A DNA stretch of 64,000 nt from Heterohyrax brucei (taxonomy: Eukaryota > Chordata > Mammalia > Hyracoidea > Procaviidae), in NCBI GenBank assembly GCA_028571685.1, contig CM053164.1, positions 35,452,501 through 35,516,500 on the forward strand. Direction: 5' to 3'. The position numbers were made by a program, and so were the translations under genes. Shown here piece by piece: positions 55,436 to 64,000 of the stretch (its first letter is position 1; each line of letters begins with the position of its first letter). The notes beneath the pieces were generated by a model, which did no database searches, was not told the DNA's origin, and saw only the letters and a program-made list of their open reading frames with translations.

Positions 55436-58400
55436 TTATCGTAGAGGTCTCATACAGTATTTGTCCTTTTGTCGCTGACTACACTCACTCAACATAATGT
55501 CTTCCAGTTGAAACCAGGTTAGGAGATGTTTCCTGGAATCATCGTTATTCTTTATCATTGCGTAGTGCTCCATTGAGTATATGTACCACAGTTTACCTAT
55601 CCATTCTTCTATTGTTGGGCATCTGGGTTGATTCCACCTTTTTGCTATTGTGGACTGTGCCGCGATAAACATTCTGGTGCATGTGTCTGTTGGTGTGAAA
55701 GGCCTTGAATCTGTAGGATATATTCCAAGTAGTGGAATTACTGGGTCAAATGGTATATCAATATCCACTTTTTTAAGGAAGCGCCAGATTGCCTTCCAAA
55801 GAGGCTGGACCATTTTGCAACCCCACCAACAGTGTAGGAGGGTTCCACTTTCTCCACAGCCTCTCCAGCATTTGTTGTTTTGTGTTTTCTGGATCATGGC
55901 CAATCTTGTTGGGGTGAGATGGTATCTCATTGTTGTCTTGACCTGAATTTCTTCAATAGCTAAAGATCATGAACATGTCCGCATGTGTTTTTTGGCTGCC
56001 TGGATCTCCTCTTTAGTGAAGTATCTGTCCATCTCCTTTGCCCATCGCTTAATTGGATGGTTTATCTTCTTCTTGTTGATATTTTGTAGTATCTTATAGA
56101 TTATGGAGATCAGGCGTCGATCTGACATAGAGTTGCCAAATATTTTTTCCCACTCTGTGGGTGTTCTTTCAGTTCTATTAATAAAGTCTTTGGATGAGCA
56201 AAAGTGTTTGATTCTTAATAGTTCCCATTTATCTACTTTCTCTTCTGTTGATTGAGGTTTCTTTGACAGATTTTGGAGTCTGTCCTCATTGTGTATTAAA
56301 ACTTCCATTGTTGTTCCTACCTTTTCTTGGATGAGCTTTATCATTTTAGGTTTGATATTTAGGTCTTTTATCCAGTTGGAGTTGGTTTTTGTATAAGGTG
56401 TAAGATATGGATCTTGATTCAGTTTATTGCAGATGGATAACCAATTTTGCCAGCACCATTTGTTGAAGATGCTGTTTTTACCCCAGTTTAATGTCTTAGG
56501 GCCTTTGTCGAATATCAACTGTTCATAGGCAGATGGTGTCATCTCTAGGGTCTCAATTCTGTTCCATTGATCAGTCTGTCTGTTCTTGTACCAGTACCAG
56601 GCTGTTTTGACCACTGTGGCAGTGTAATATGTTCTAAGGTCGGGTAATGAGAGGCCTCCCAGTGTGTTCTTCTTCTTTAGTAGTACCTTACTTATCCGGG
56701 GCTTCTTCCCTTTCCAAACAAAATTGGTGATTTGTTTCTCCATCTCATTAAAAAATGATGCTGGAACTTGTATTGGGATTGCGTTATATAAATAAATTGC
56801 TTTGGGTAAAATAGACATTTTCACAATGTGAAGTCTTCCTATCCATGAGCAGGGTAGGTTTTTCCATTTATCTAAGTCTCTCTTAGTTTCTTGTAGTAAG
56901 GGCTTGTAGTTCTCTTCGTAAAGGTCTGTTGTTTCTCTGGTTAGATTAATTCCTAGGTACTTTATCTTCTTAGGGGCTATCACAAATGGTGTAGATTTGA
57001 TAATTTCCTCCTTAACAGTCTCGTTGTTGGTATAAAGGAATCCTACTGATTTACTTATGTTTATCTTGTATCCTGAGACTTTGCTGAACTCTTCTATCAG
57101 TTTGAGTAACTTACTTATAGATTCCTTGGGGTTCTCAGCATATACAATCATATCATCTGTGAACAGGGAGATTTTAACTTCCTCTTTGCCGATGCATATG
57201 CCCTTTATTTGTTTGTCTTGTCTAATTGCTCTGGCTAGAACTTCTAGCACAATGTTGAATAGGAGAGGTGACAGTGGGCATCCTTGTCTAGTTCCTGATC
57301 AGGGGAAAGTCTTTCAGTCTCTCTCCATTCAGGATGATGTGGGCAATTGGCTTTGTATAAATGGCCCTTATTGTGTTGAGGAATTTAGCGTCTATGCCCA
57401 TTTTGCTAAGAGTTTTTAGCAGGAATGGGTATTGGACTTTATCAAATGCCTTTTCGGCATCTATGGACAAAATCAGGTGATCTTTGTCTTTTGTGTTATT
57501 TATGTGGTTAATCACATTAATTGTTTTCCTGATGTTGAACCAGCCTTGCATCCCTGGTATGAATCCCACTTGGTCATGATGGATTCTTTTCTTGATATGT
57601 TGTTGTATTCTGTTGGCAAGAATTTTGTTGAAGATTTTTGCATCTAAGTTCATGAGTGATATCAGTCTGTAGTTCTCTGTCTTTGTTGGATCTTTCCTGG
57701 GCTTAGGTATCAGGGTTATGCTGGCTTCATAGAATGAGTTTAGGAGTACTTCACCCCTTTCTATACTGTGAAATAGTATCAGTAGTATTGGGGATAACTC
57801 TTCTCTAAATGCTTGGTAGAATTCTGCCGTGAAGCCATCTGGGCCCAGACTTTTTTGGGTTGGCAGTGTTTTGATGACCTTTTCAATCTCCTCCTTTGTG
57901 ATGGGTTTATTAAGTTGTTCTACTTCACGTTGTGATAATTTGGGTAGGTGGTATGAGTCAAGGAATTGGTCCATTTCCCCTAGGTTTTCAAATTTGTTAG
58001 AGTACATTCTTTCATAGTATTCTGTTATGATGTTTTTGATTTCTGTTGCATCTGTGGTGACAACTCCCTTCTCATTTCTAATTTGGGTTATTTGTTTCCT
58101 TTCCTGCTTTTCTTTAGTAAGTTTAGCCAGTGGTTTATCAATTTTGTTGATCTTTTCAAAAAACCAGCTTTTGGTCTTTTCGATTTTTTCAATTGTTTTT
58201 CCATTCTCTAATTCATTTAGCTCTGCTCTAATCTTTATGATCTCCTTTCTTCCAGTGCCCGAGGGGTTCCTCTGTTGTTCTCTTTCTACTTGTTCAAGCT
58301 GTAGAGTTAGTTCCTTGATTTGGTTTCTTTCTTCCTTCCTGATGTGTGCATTTATGGAGATAAACAGACCTCTGAGCACTGCTTTGGCTGTATCCCATAG

Positions 58401-59258
58401 GTTCTGGTAGGAAGTGTTTTCGTTCTCATTGGAATCCATGAATTTCTGTAATTCATCCCTGATTTCCTCTATAACCTATGTTTTTTTGAGCAAGATGTTG
58501 TTCAGTTTCCAAGAGTTTCACTTTCTATCTCTGTTTTTTCTGCTATTGATTTCAACTTTGATGGCTTTATGATCTGAGAAGGTGCTTTGCAATAATTCAA
58601 TGGTATGGATTTTGTTGAGCATTGCATTATGGCCTATCACGTGGTCAATTCTGGAGAATGTTCCATGTGCACTGGAGAAGAAGGTGTAGTTGTCTGCTGA
58701 TGGGTGGAAAGTTCTGTATATATCAATGAGGTTTAGTTGGTTAATTGTGTCAATGAGGTCTTCTGTATCTTTACTGAGCTTTTTTCTAGATGATCTGTCT
58801 AGTAATGAGAGTGGAGTGTTAAAGTCTCCCACTATTATTGTGGAGTCATCTAACTCTCTTTTGAGCATAGTCAGTGTTTCTTCAACATATTTAGGTGCTC
58901 TGACATTAGGTGCATAAATGTTTAATATAGTTAAGTCTTGCTTGTGTACTGAACCTTTCAGCAGTAAATAGTGTCCATCTTTGTCCACGATGGTAGATTT
59001 GACATTAAAGTTAATTTTGTCTGAGATTAGAATTGCCACCCCTGCTCTTCTTTGTTCATTGTTAGCTTGATATATATTCTTCCAACCTTTAATTTTCAGT
59101 TTGTTCCTGTCTTTAGGTCTCAAGTGAGTTTCTTGTAGACAACATATGGATGGGTCGTGTCTTTTGATCCAAGATGACACTCAGTGTCTCTTTACTGGAG
59201 CATTCAGTCCATTCACATTCAATGTAATTATTGATAGGTATGTGTTCACTGCTGCCAT
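55436..59258 (-). pseudogene. L1 ORF2 (copy 1): endonuclease / reverse transcriptase, inactivated
   Basis: The start ATG is at 59,256-59,258. The endonuclease region (to about 58,540) retains QETHL, GDFNTP, RIDHVIG and SDHKAIK. The RT region has [10 protein letters not shown] and a catalytic box read as FTDD at 57,152-57,163; most L1s have Ala at the second position. The C-terminus keeps the CX3CX7HX4C zinc-knuckle (CWRGC...HCWWGC). Breaks: TGA at codon 26 (59,181-59,183), TGA at 58,518-58,520, TAG at 58,476-58,478 (TGG in copy 2), a frameshift between about 57,288 and 57,300, and TGA at 55,967-55,969. It cannot make a full ORF2p. Length otherwise matches the roughly 1,275-residue family protein. 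Confidence 0.95.
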
Positions 59259-59512
59259 TGTGATATGTTTATTTTTATGTTGATGTTTTCTCTGTTGTTC
59301 TTATTAGTCTGTTCTGAGACACTCTTTTTTGTGAGTTGATTTTTCACCTTTTTCAGAGCTGGTTTTATAGTTGTTGAGACTCGTGTGTTAGATTTCTTGA
59401 AATGGTATGATACATCTTTGTTGTGCTTTACAGCTGCCCCTATGAACCCCCTTAATAAACTATTTATAAACCCAATTTTAATTACTACCAGTCTGGTCAT
59501 CTTCCTCTCCAT
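59246..59512 (-). CDS. Small basic ORF in the L1 ORF1-ORF2 spacer (hypothetical)
   Basis: 88 codons, rich in Lys and Asn, lying between ORF1 and ORF2. Its stop overlaps the ORF2 start by 13 bases. No known domain is visible. The L1 at 43,676-50,862 has an ungapped frame starting at the equivalent ATG that remains open for 58 codons, with about half of the residues identical (for example LRGFIG). ORF1 and this frame share the same reading frame register. It may be an incidental frame in A-rich sequence; there is no proof of translation. The spacer is about 415 bases, much longer than the 63 bases in human L1. Confidence 0.35.
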   Translation of the reverse strand: MERKMTRLVVIKIGFINSLLRGFIGAAVKHNKDVSYHFKKSNTRVSTTIKPALKKVKNQLTKKSVSEQTNKNNRENINIKINISQWQQ

Positions 59513-59674
59513 CTGGAAGGACTATAACGACTGTAGTACATCCCTCTTTTATTATGATGACACCATAGTTTTCATGATGATCACTGGATTGCTTCTTTCC
59601 AAATCAAAGCTGTGATTTACTTTGGAGCCTTCCCTAAATGAGTATTGAGTAGTGTGTCATTCTAAAATATAAAG

Positions 59675-60634
59675 TTAGTGGTTTTGTTCTTCTAAGCCAA
59701 AGCCAAGAACTTCTTTGAGTATTTCTTGTAGTTTGGGTTTGGTTTTTACAAAGTCTCTGAGTTTCTGTTTATCTGGAAATGTCTTAATTTCATTTTCATG
59801 TTTGAAAGACAGTTTTGCAGGATATATAATTCTTGGTTGGAAGTTGTTCTCCTTCAAGACTTTGAATGTGTCGTGCCACTGTCTCCGTGCCAGCATGGTT
59901 TCTGCTGAGAAATCTGACGAGAGCCTACAGGGTTTCCCTCTGAATGTTAGCTTTGCCTTGAGTCTTGCTGCCTTTAAGAGTTGCTGCTGATGTTTCATTT
60001 TGTTAAGCTTGATTATAATATGCCTTGGAGTCTTTCTTTTGAGATCTATATTGGGTGGCATACGATATGCATCTGAGATGTCTATATTCTCTTCCTTCAT
60101 GATTTCTGGGAAGTTTTCTTTCAGCAGCTCAGCAACAATATTCTCTGTGTTCTCAGATGTCTCACCCTGTTCAGGGACTCCAATTAATCGAAGGTTGTTC
60201 CTCTTAATAGAGTCCCACATGCTTCTTAATGTTTCTTCACTTTTCTTGTTTCTTTTTTCTGATTTCTGCTCATAGACACTGGCATCAGTAGCTCTGTCTT
60301 CCAAGTCAGGAATTCTTTTTTCCATTTGTTCCATTCTGTTTTCTTGGGTTTGCATGGAAGCTTCTATGTCTTTGATTTTCTTCTTGATCTGTTGGATTTC
60401 AGAGTACTGGTGTTCCATCAGATCAAACAACTTGCTTAATTTTTCACTTTGTTCTGCTGCATTTTGTATAAGGTCTAGAAGGGCCCTGTATATAATCAAT
60501 TTGTATTCACTTCCTGATGCTTTCATAAAAGTTTCTTCATCTGGAAAACTCCTTGGTTGCTTTGTTTGGGAGCCTTCTGAAGCCATGAGTGATTGTTTGT
60601 ATGCCACAATTGTCTGTTGCTTTTTGGGTCCCAT
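59675..60634 (-). CDS. L1 ORF1p, intact 319-residue RNA-binding protein
   Basis: Nucleic-acid chaperone that coats L1 RNA as a trimer in the cytoplasmic ribonucleoprotein. It is uninterrupted. Residues about 1-50 form a variable N-terminus; 55-140 has heptad-like Leu/Ile spacing (LFDLMEHQYSEIQQI onward), the trimeric coiled coil; 145-235 is the RRM (LRLIGVPE at 149-156, PRHIIIKL at 203-210); 245-310 is the C-terminal domain, with ARRQWHDTFK and YPAKLSF. Human ORF1p is 338 residues. The start is the first ATG after the 5'-UTR (60,632-60,634); an internal ATG at codon 17 aligns with the conserved MAS segment and could serve instead. The L1 5' sequence presumably drives it. Confidence 0.9.
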   Translation of the reverse strand: MGPKKQQTIVAYKQSLMASEGSQTKQPRSFPDEETFMKASGSEYKLIIYRALLDLIQNAAEQSEKLSKLFDLMEHQYSEIQQIKKKIKDIEASMQTQENRMEQMEKRIPDLEDRATDASVYEQKSEKRNKKSEETLRSMWDSIKRNNLRLIGVPEQGETSENTENIVAELLKENFPEIMKEENIDISDAYRMPPNIDLKRKTPRHIIIKLNKMKHQQQLLKAARLKAKLTFRGKPCRLSSDFSAETMLARRQWHDTFKVLKENNFQPRIIYPAKLSFKHENEIKTFPDKQKLRDFVKTKPKLQEILKEVLGFGLEEQNH

Positions 60635-61631
60635 GTGAGTATATAGAGGCTGGAAGAGGTACTGTGAGGATGGATTGCAAATGTTTCTCTAGGCTGTCTT
60701 CAAATGTAAAGCAAAAGGTATCTGACCAGTTCACAAGTCAGTTAGGTTTTCAGGTGTAGAGGTCCCTCTTCCCATCTGACAAAGTAAGCGCCACTGTATC
60801 CAACCCCAGATGATAACAAACTAGTTTAGAGTACAGCACTGCTAGTGCCCTGGTGGCCTCTGCTGACAGGGCCTAGCCTTATCCAACACTGCGTCGAGTA
60901 CTGGTTTTGTGATAGAAAAGTGCTCTCTTGTGGGCAGGGTCTGGCTCCCAAGCTAAGAATTTGGTCCAGCTGCGGCCACCGTACCCAAGATGGCGTCCTC
61001 CACACAGGCAGCAGACAGAGGGGCCAACGGTGCTGAGAGGCAGCAATTCCTCTGCTTCTGTTGCAGGGCCCCCAATGTAGGCAGCACTATGCAAAATCAC
61101 TACTTTTCTGATGGAGAAGCGCTGTCCTGTTTGCAGGCGCTGGCTCCCACACTAAGAACGAGGTCCCGCTAAAATTTCGGTACCAGCATGGCGTCCCACA
61201 CCCTGACCGTGGAGTTCCGCACAAACCCCGCTGAGGCAGCTACAAAACGAAAGGCTCAAAGTGTCTAGATTAACAGAGTCCCGAGCCCGGCTCTCAGAAC
61301 ATGGGAATTTCGCCTGCCTATCCCCCCAGCAGCGCGTCTGAGTCCAGCCGCCGGGCAAGGCCCAGCTCCGCCCGCCAGCCGAGACCGAGGAAAAAAAAGT
61401 CAAAATGGTGCGTTTACCTTCCGTCCGAGAGAGCTGGGGCTAGCCAGGAGCGGGAGTCAGAGAGAGGAGGTTTTTCACTGAATGGTATAAAGTCCCAATT
61501 AATAGCTCTGTGCCGTGTCCTGAGGCTGATTAGGTGCTCAGAAGGCTCTGTTTGATTGTCAGTTCAGGTCTTGGTTTCCAGAGGGATAGAAAGAGACGTG
61601 TCCTTAGTCCGCCATCTTGACTCCGCCCCCC
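60635..61631 (-). promoter_or_regulatory. L1 5'-UTR / internal promoter
   Basis: A GC-richer 1-kb leader (in the + strand text, several GCGG/CCGC and CpG-containing blocks at 61,150-61,440). L1 5'-UTRs carry an internal RNA polymerase II promoter. The leader's first bases on the minus strand are GGGGGCGGAGTCAAGATGGC. It also contains AAGATGGCGTCC-type blocks near 60,985-61,000. Confidence 0.85.
61609..61618 (-). promoter_or_regulatory. YY1-type site at L1 5' end
   Basis: Minus strand AAGATGGCGG, 13 bases inside the element. The equivalent site in human L1 binds YY1 and fixes the transcription start. In copy 2 the site is AAGATGGTAG (50,841-50,850), changed at the CpG. Confidence 0.85.
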
Positions 61632-61646
61632 TAGTGTTCTGTTTTT

Positions 61647-61944
61647 AACACAGGGTTAGAATAAGTATAAGGTCTTGACAAGATAGCCTAGCAGATTCTC
61701 TCTCCTTTTTAGAAAGGTCAGTAAGGCTGACATCTCTAGTGGGCCATGCACTGTTCTTCCAAACTAGGAGAGCCTTGAGTTTGCTCTAATATTCACTCTT
61801 CCTCCATCTGACTTTGGTAAAAAACTGAATGATGAAAGCCAATTATGGAGGACTCATTCTTCTTGTTGGCAATTGGTTTATGTACCTGTGACCAAATTCT
61901 GGTCAGTGAGATATTAAATGGAAAGTGAGTTGTGCTCGGGTTTC
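61647..61944. other. Unique DNA, no gene recognised
   Basis: Host DNA beyond the L1 insertion; nothing recognised in it. Confidence 0.4.
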
Positions 61945-62110
61945 TGTGGCACCTTGGTGGCTTAATGGTTAAGAGCTAGGCTGCTAACCAAAAGGTCAAT
62001 AGTTCAAGTCCACCATCTTCTTCTTGGAAACCAAATGGGGCAACTCTACCTTGTCTTACAGTGTCATTAACAGTTGAAATCAACTCAACACCAATAGGTT
62101 GGAGCTTCTG
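61945..62110 (+). mobile_element. AfroSINE
   Basis: GCACCTTGGTGGCTTAATGG, GGCTGCTAACCAAAAGGTC, ACAGTTGAAATCAACTCAAC. Nearly full length. Confidence 0.9.
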
Positions 62111-62630
62111 TGTTCTCTTCCAGTAAAAAGAAAGACACTCTTAACGTAGTTCAGGAACGCAAGAGAATTCCATAAGGGAAAGCAACAAGAAAGATAATGC
62201 CAATTCCTAAAGCAAAGAAGAAAGATGAAAAGAGGCTGTGTCCTCTACCATACAGCTAAATTACTAAAGTGACCAACTCAGAATTGCTCTACCTCCTTTT
62301 GGATGAAACCAACTGAGTCGGAGTTCTATGCTATTTATGACCTGAAGCATCTTCTTATCACACGTAGTCTAGGGCAACCTGGTTCAGCTGATACCAACCA
62401 CTGCCACCACCTTGATTATCCACGGCCAGCATTCACTCTGGTGGATTGGATTCTGTGTCAGCTATTAAGTTTTTCATTACCTCTGGCCTATGGAAGTATC
62501 ACTCAACAGGAAGAATCATTCAGCAGGTACACAGCATATCTGAGTTGAATGCCTTCAGTTGGTCAAGAAGTTTACGTTTTCACAATTTCCAAGGTAAGAA
62601 GCAGTCAACAGTTTATTTGTAAATATTTGT
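62111..62630. other. Unique DNA, no gene recognised
   Basis: A frame of 81 codons at 62,303-62,548 has no recognisable domain (it ends ITQQEESFSRYTAYLS). Otherwise nothing recognised. Confidence 0.35.
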
Positions 62631-63056
62631 TGTCTTAGTGATCTAGTGCTGGTATAACAGAAATACCACAAATAGATGGCTTTAAAAAGAAAAAGTTCAT
62701 GGTCACAGTGTGGTAAGCTACAAATCCACATTCAATATGAGAAATTATCATAGCCTTGTAGGTTAAGAGTCCAAATTCAGTATGAGAGCATCTCTGCATA
62801 GGAATCTTAGGGCAAAAGGATGTGTTTTGCTCTTGCTGCTGCTCTCTTAGTGGTATGAGGTTCCCAACTCTCTCTGCTCACTACTCTTATATCCTACTAA
62901 CTTTTGGATTGAGTTCTATTCTTCCCAACATAACTGCTGTCAATTCTCCCTCATCAACATCACAGAAGCAGGGTTCACAACCCATGGGAAAAGTCACTCA
63001 GTGCTGGGAATCATGGCCCACACATTTTTAAGGGGAACACAATGCAATCTATGACA
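62631..63056 (-). mobile_element. Solo MaLR-like LTR with exact 5-bp TSD
   Basis: Starts TGTCTTAGTGATCTAGTGC and ends CAATGCAATCTATGACA. Exact duplication TTTGT at 62,626-62,630 and 63,057-63,061. Internal TTAGTGGTATGAGGTTCCC matches the family. A small internal duplication of the AATATGAGA phrase is visible (62,733-62,790). Confidence 0.9.
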
Positions 63057-63061
63057 TTTGT

Positions 63062-63544
63062 TGAGCATTTATTTTGTGGTAATCATTGTTCTAGGTACTG
63101 AGGAATACATTTATTTTTTTTTTACCTGTGAGAATTTAGAATTTGTTACAGTAAACATGATAATAACAATAAAGAAGGCAAAATATAGTAAATCCATCAG
63201 AGCAACTCTACAAAAACTACAATGTGCAATCCAGGTATTTAGGAAACACTTGGTAGAAGACTTTTATGGGACATTTGTCATTTAAGTTGGATATTAATGG
63301 AAGGATGAATTGATCAACAAAAGTTGTGATAACTAACTTGTGCAGATCTTACAGAAAGGGGCAGAAAGAACATTGTGCTGAATCTCTCAGGTTAAAAGCC
63401 ATTCAAGATACAACTGGTGAAAAACTGCCTCGTTAAAACAGAGTCAACCTTAATGGCAAGAGTGAAGTAAAGCCTCTGGACCTACGCTCACTGATTTGGC
63501 ACTGCTCAGAATACACACAAATGAGAAATCTTCGGTGATGTGGG
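63062..63544. other. Possible ancient LINE piece and unassigned DNA
   Basis: The start (TTGAGCATTTATTTTGTGG, CTAGGTACTGAGGAATACA, from 63,060) resembles the ancient L2/MIR-age phrase. The remainder is unassigned. Confidence 0.35.
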
Positions 63545-63680
63545 TTAACCCAATAGCCACAACAATGAGCTCAAACTTATGAAAGTTCATGAAGACAGTA
63601 CAGAATCAGGCAACATTTTGTTCTCTTCTATGTAAATCCCTCAGAGCCAGAGCCAACTCAGTGGCAACAAGAAGAAAATA
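63545..63680 (+). mobile_element. RTE/BovB-type LINE 3' tail
   Basis: ACCCAATAGCCACAACAATGAG, CAGAATCAGGCAACATTTTG, TCAGAGCCAGAGCCAACTC, CAACAAGAAG terminus. Diverged. Confidence 0.65.
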
Positions 63681-63713
63681 AGCTAAATCGTCTATAGGGA
63701 TCAAGCTAGTTTC

Positions 63714-63922
63714 TAAGCCCTCTACAAGGATTAACTCTTTTAATCCTCACAAAAACCCAGTGTGATTAGTATACCATTATCCCTATTTTACAAAGAAGAA
63801 ATTAAGGTACAAAGAGGTTAGATAACTTACCTATTATCACAGGTTTCTGGAATTATAAAGCCAGGATTCAAACTCATGCAGTTTGGCACCAGAGCCTACC
63901 TTCGTAACCACTACATCAGAAC
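63714..63922 (+). mobile_element. MIR (ancient tRNA-derived SINE)
   Basis: TTAATCCTCACAAAAACCC, CATTATCCCTATTTTACAAAG, AGGTACAAAGAGGTTAGATAAC, GCCAGGATTCAAACTC and GTAACCACTAC follow the MIR core in order. Pre-dates placental radiation, so it shows the flank is old DNA. Confidence 0.9.
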
Positions 63923-64000
63923 AGACATGTCTGATGCTTAGAGGGGTATGAATAATGAGCTAGCAAAGTGAGGTGCTGGAATATAAAGAGTTTGTAGAGA

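Larger units (their letters stand above)
54428..61631 (-). mobile_element. Full-length young L1 (copy 1) with 15-bp TSD
   Basis: Complete LINE-1 of about 7.2 kb: poly-A (as T) at 54,428-54,443, 3'-UTR to 55,435, ORF2 55,436-59,258, inter-ORF spacer, ORF1 59,675-60,634, 5'-UTR 60,635-61,631. Exact duplication TAGTGTTCTGTTTTT at 54,413-54,427 and 61,632-61,646. The junction TTTTT followed by AA after the second copy is the expected L1 endonuclease target on this orientation. Low divergence and perfect TSD make it the youngest insertion in the window. Confidence 0.97.

Noticed and set aside
58690-58917. Forward-strand frames across the L1 (for example 58,027-58,410)
   Set aside because: Antisense shadows of ORF2; no independent signal.
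55967-59180. Long minus-strand frames of 427, 383 and 220 codons as separate genes
   Set aside because: They are consecutive pieces of one L1 ORF2 interrupted by stops and a frameshift.
59181-59183. Selenocysteine or programmed readthrough at ORF2 codon 26 TGA
   Set aside because: Further in-frame stops (58,518; 58,476; 55,967) and a frameshift follow, and CpG decay explains the change more simply.

Overview
The window reads as intergenic or deeply intronic nuclear DNA of an afrotherian mammal, most likely an elephant or close relative. The diagnosis rests on the repeats. There are about sixteen tRNA-derived AfroSINE copies plus fragments, several RTE/BovB-type LINE copies whose 3' ends share the SINE tail, and lineage-type L1s, one of them full length with an intact ORF1. 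No host protein-coding exon, rRNA, tRNA gene or CRISPR array could be supported. Apart from one L1 ORF1, every long reading frame is a transposon remnant.

Layout. 0-9.8 kb: old L1 3' ends on both strands, RTE fragments, AfroSINEs and two very short retroposon insertions. 9.8-11.4 kb: a 5'-truncated L1 with a 14-bp target-site duplication (TSD). 12-19.2 kb: an L1 on the + strand that was entered by an AfroSINE and by an ERV-L-type provirus (13,983-18,466), the provirus in turn carrying a later SINE and a solo LTR. 19.2-29 kb: ancient L1 on the minus strand, broken by RTE copies, MaLR-like LTRs, a possible hAT element and a lineage-specific repeat. 29-33 kb: three AfroSINEs in a row, a solo ERV-L LTR, then L1 with a 24-bp polypyrimidine minisatellite. 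33.3-34.8 kb: apparently unique DNA. 34.8-38.6 kb: one AfroSINE split by two successive L1 insertions, with mariner transposase fragments in inverted orientation. 39-43.7 kb: LTR, a twin-primed L1 and ancient repeats. 43.7-50.9 kb: an old full-length L1 (minus). 51-54.2 kb: largely unique, including an AT-rich tract dense in TAAT cores. 54.4-61.6 kb: a young full-length L1 (minus) with a perfect 15-bp TSD. 61.6-64 kb: AfroSINE, LTR, RTE tail and a MIR.

How the parts relate. L1 ORF1p and ORF2p, and the RTE reverse transcriptase, are the machines that made most of this sequence. AfroSINEs carry the RTE 3' tail and are presumably RTE-mobilised; LTRs came from ERV-L and MaLR-like retroviruses-in-decay. 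The young L1 keeps a complete 319-residue ORF1, but its ORF2 has four in-frame stops and one frameshift. The most unusual observations are a small ORF in the long ORF1-ORF2 spacer shared by both full-length L1 copies, nonsense changes at the same CpG codons in separate L1 copies, and several cleanly readable insertion footprints. All coordinates of decayed repeats are by eye and can be off by tens of bases.
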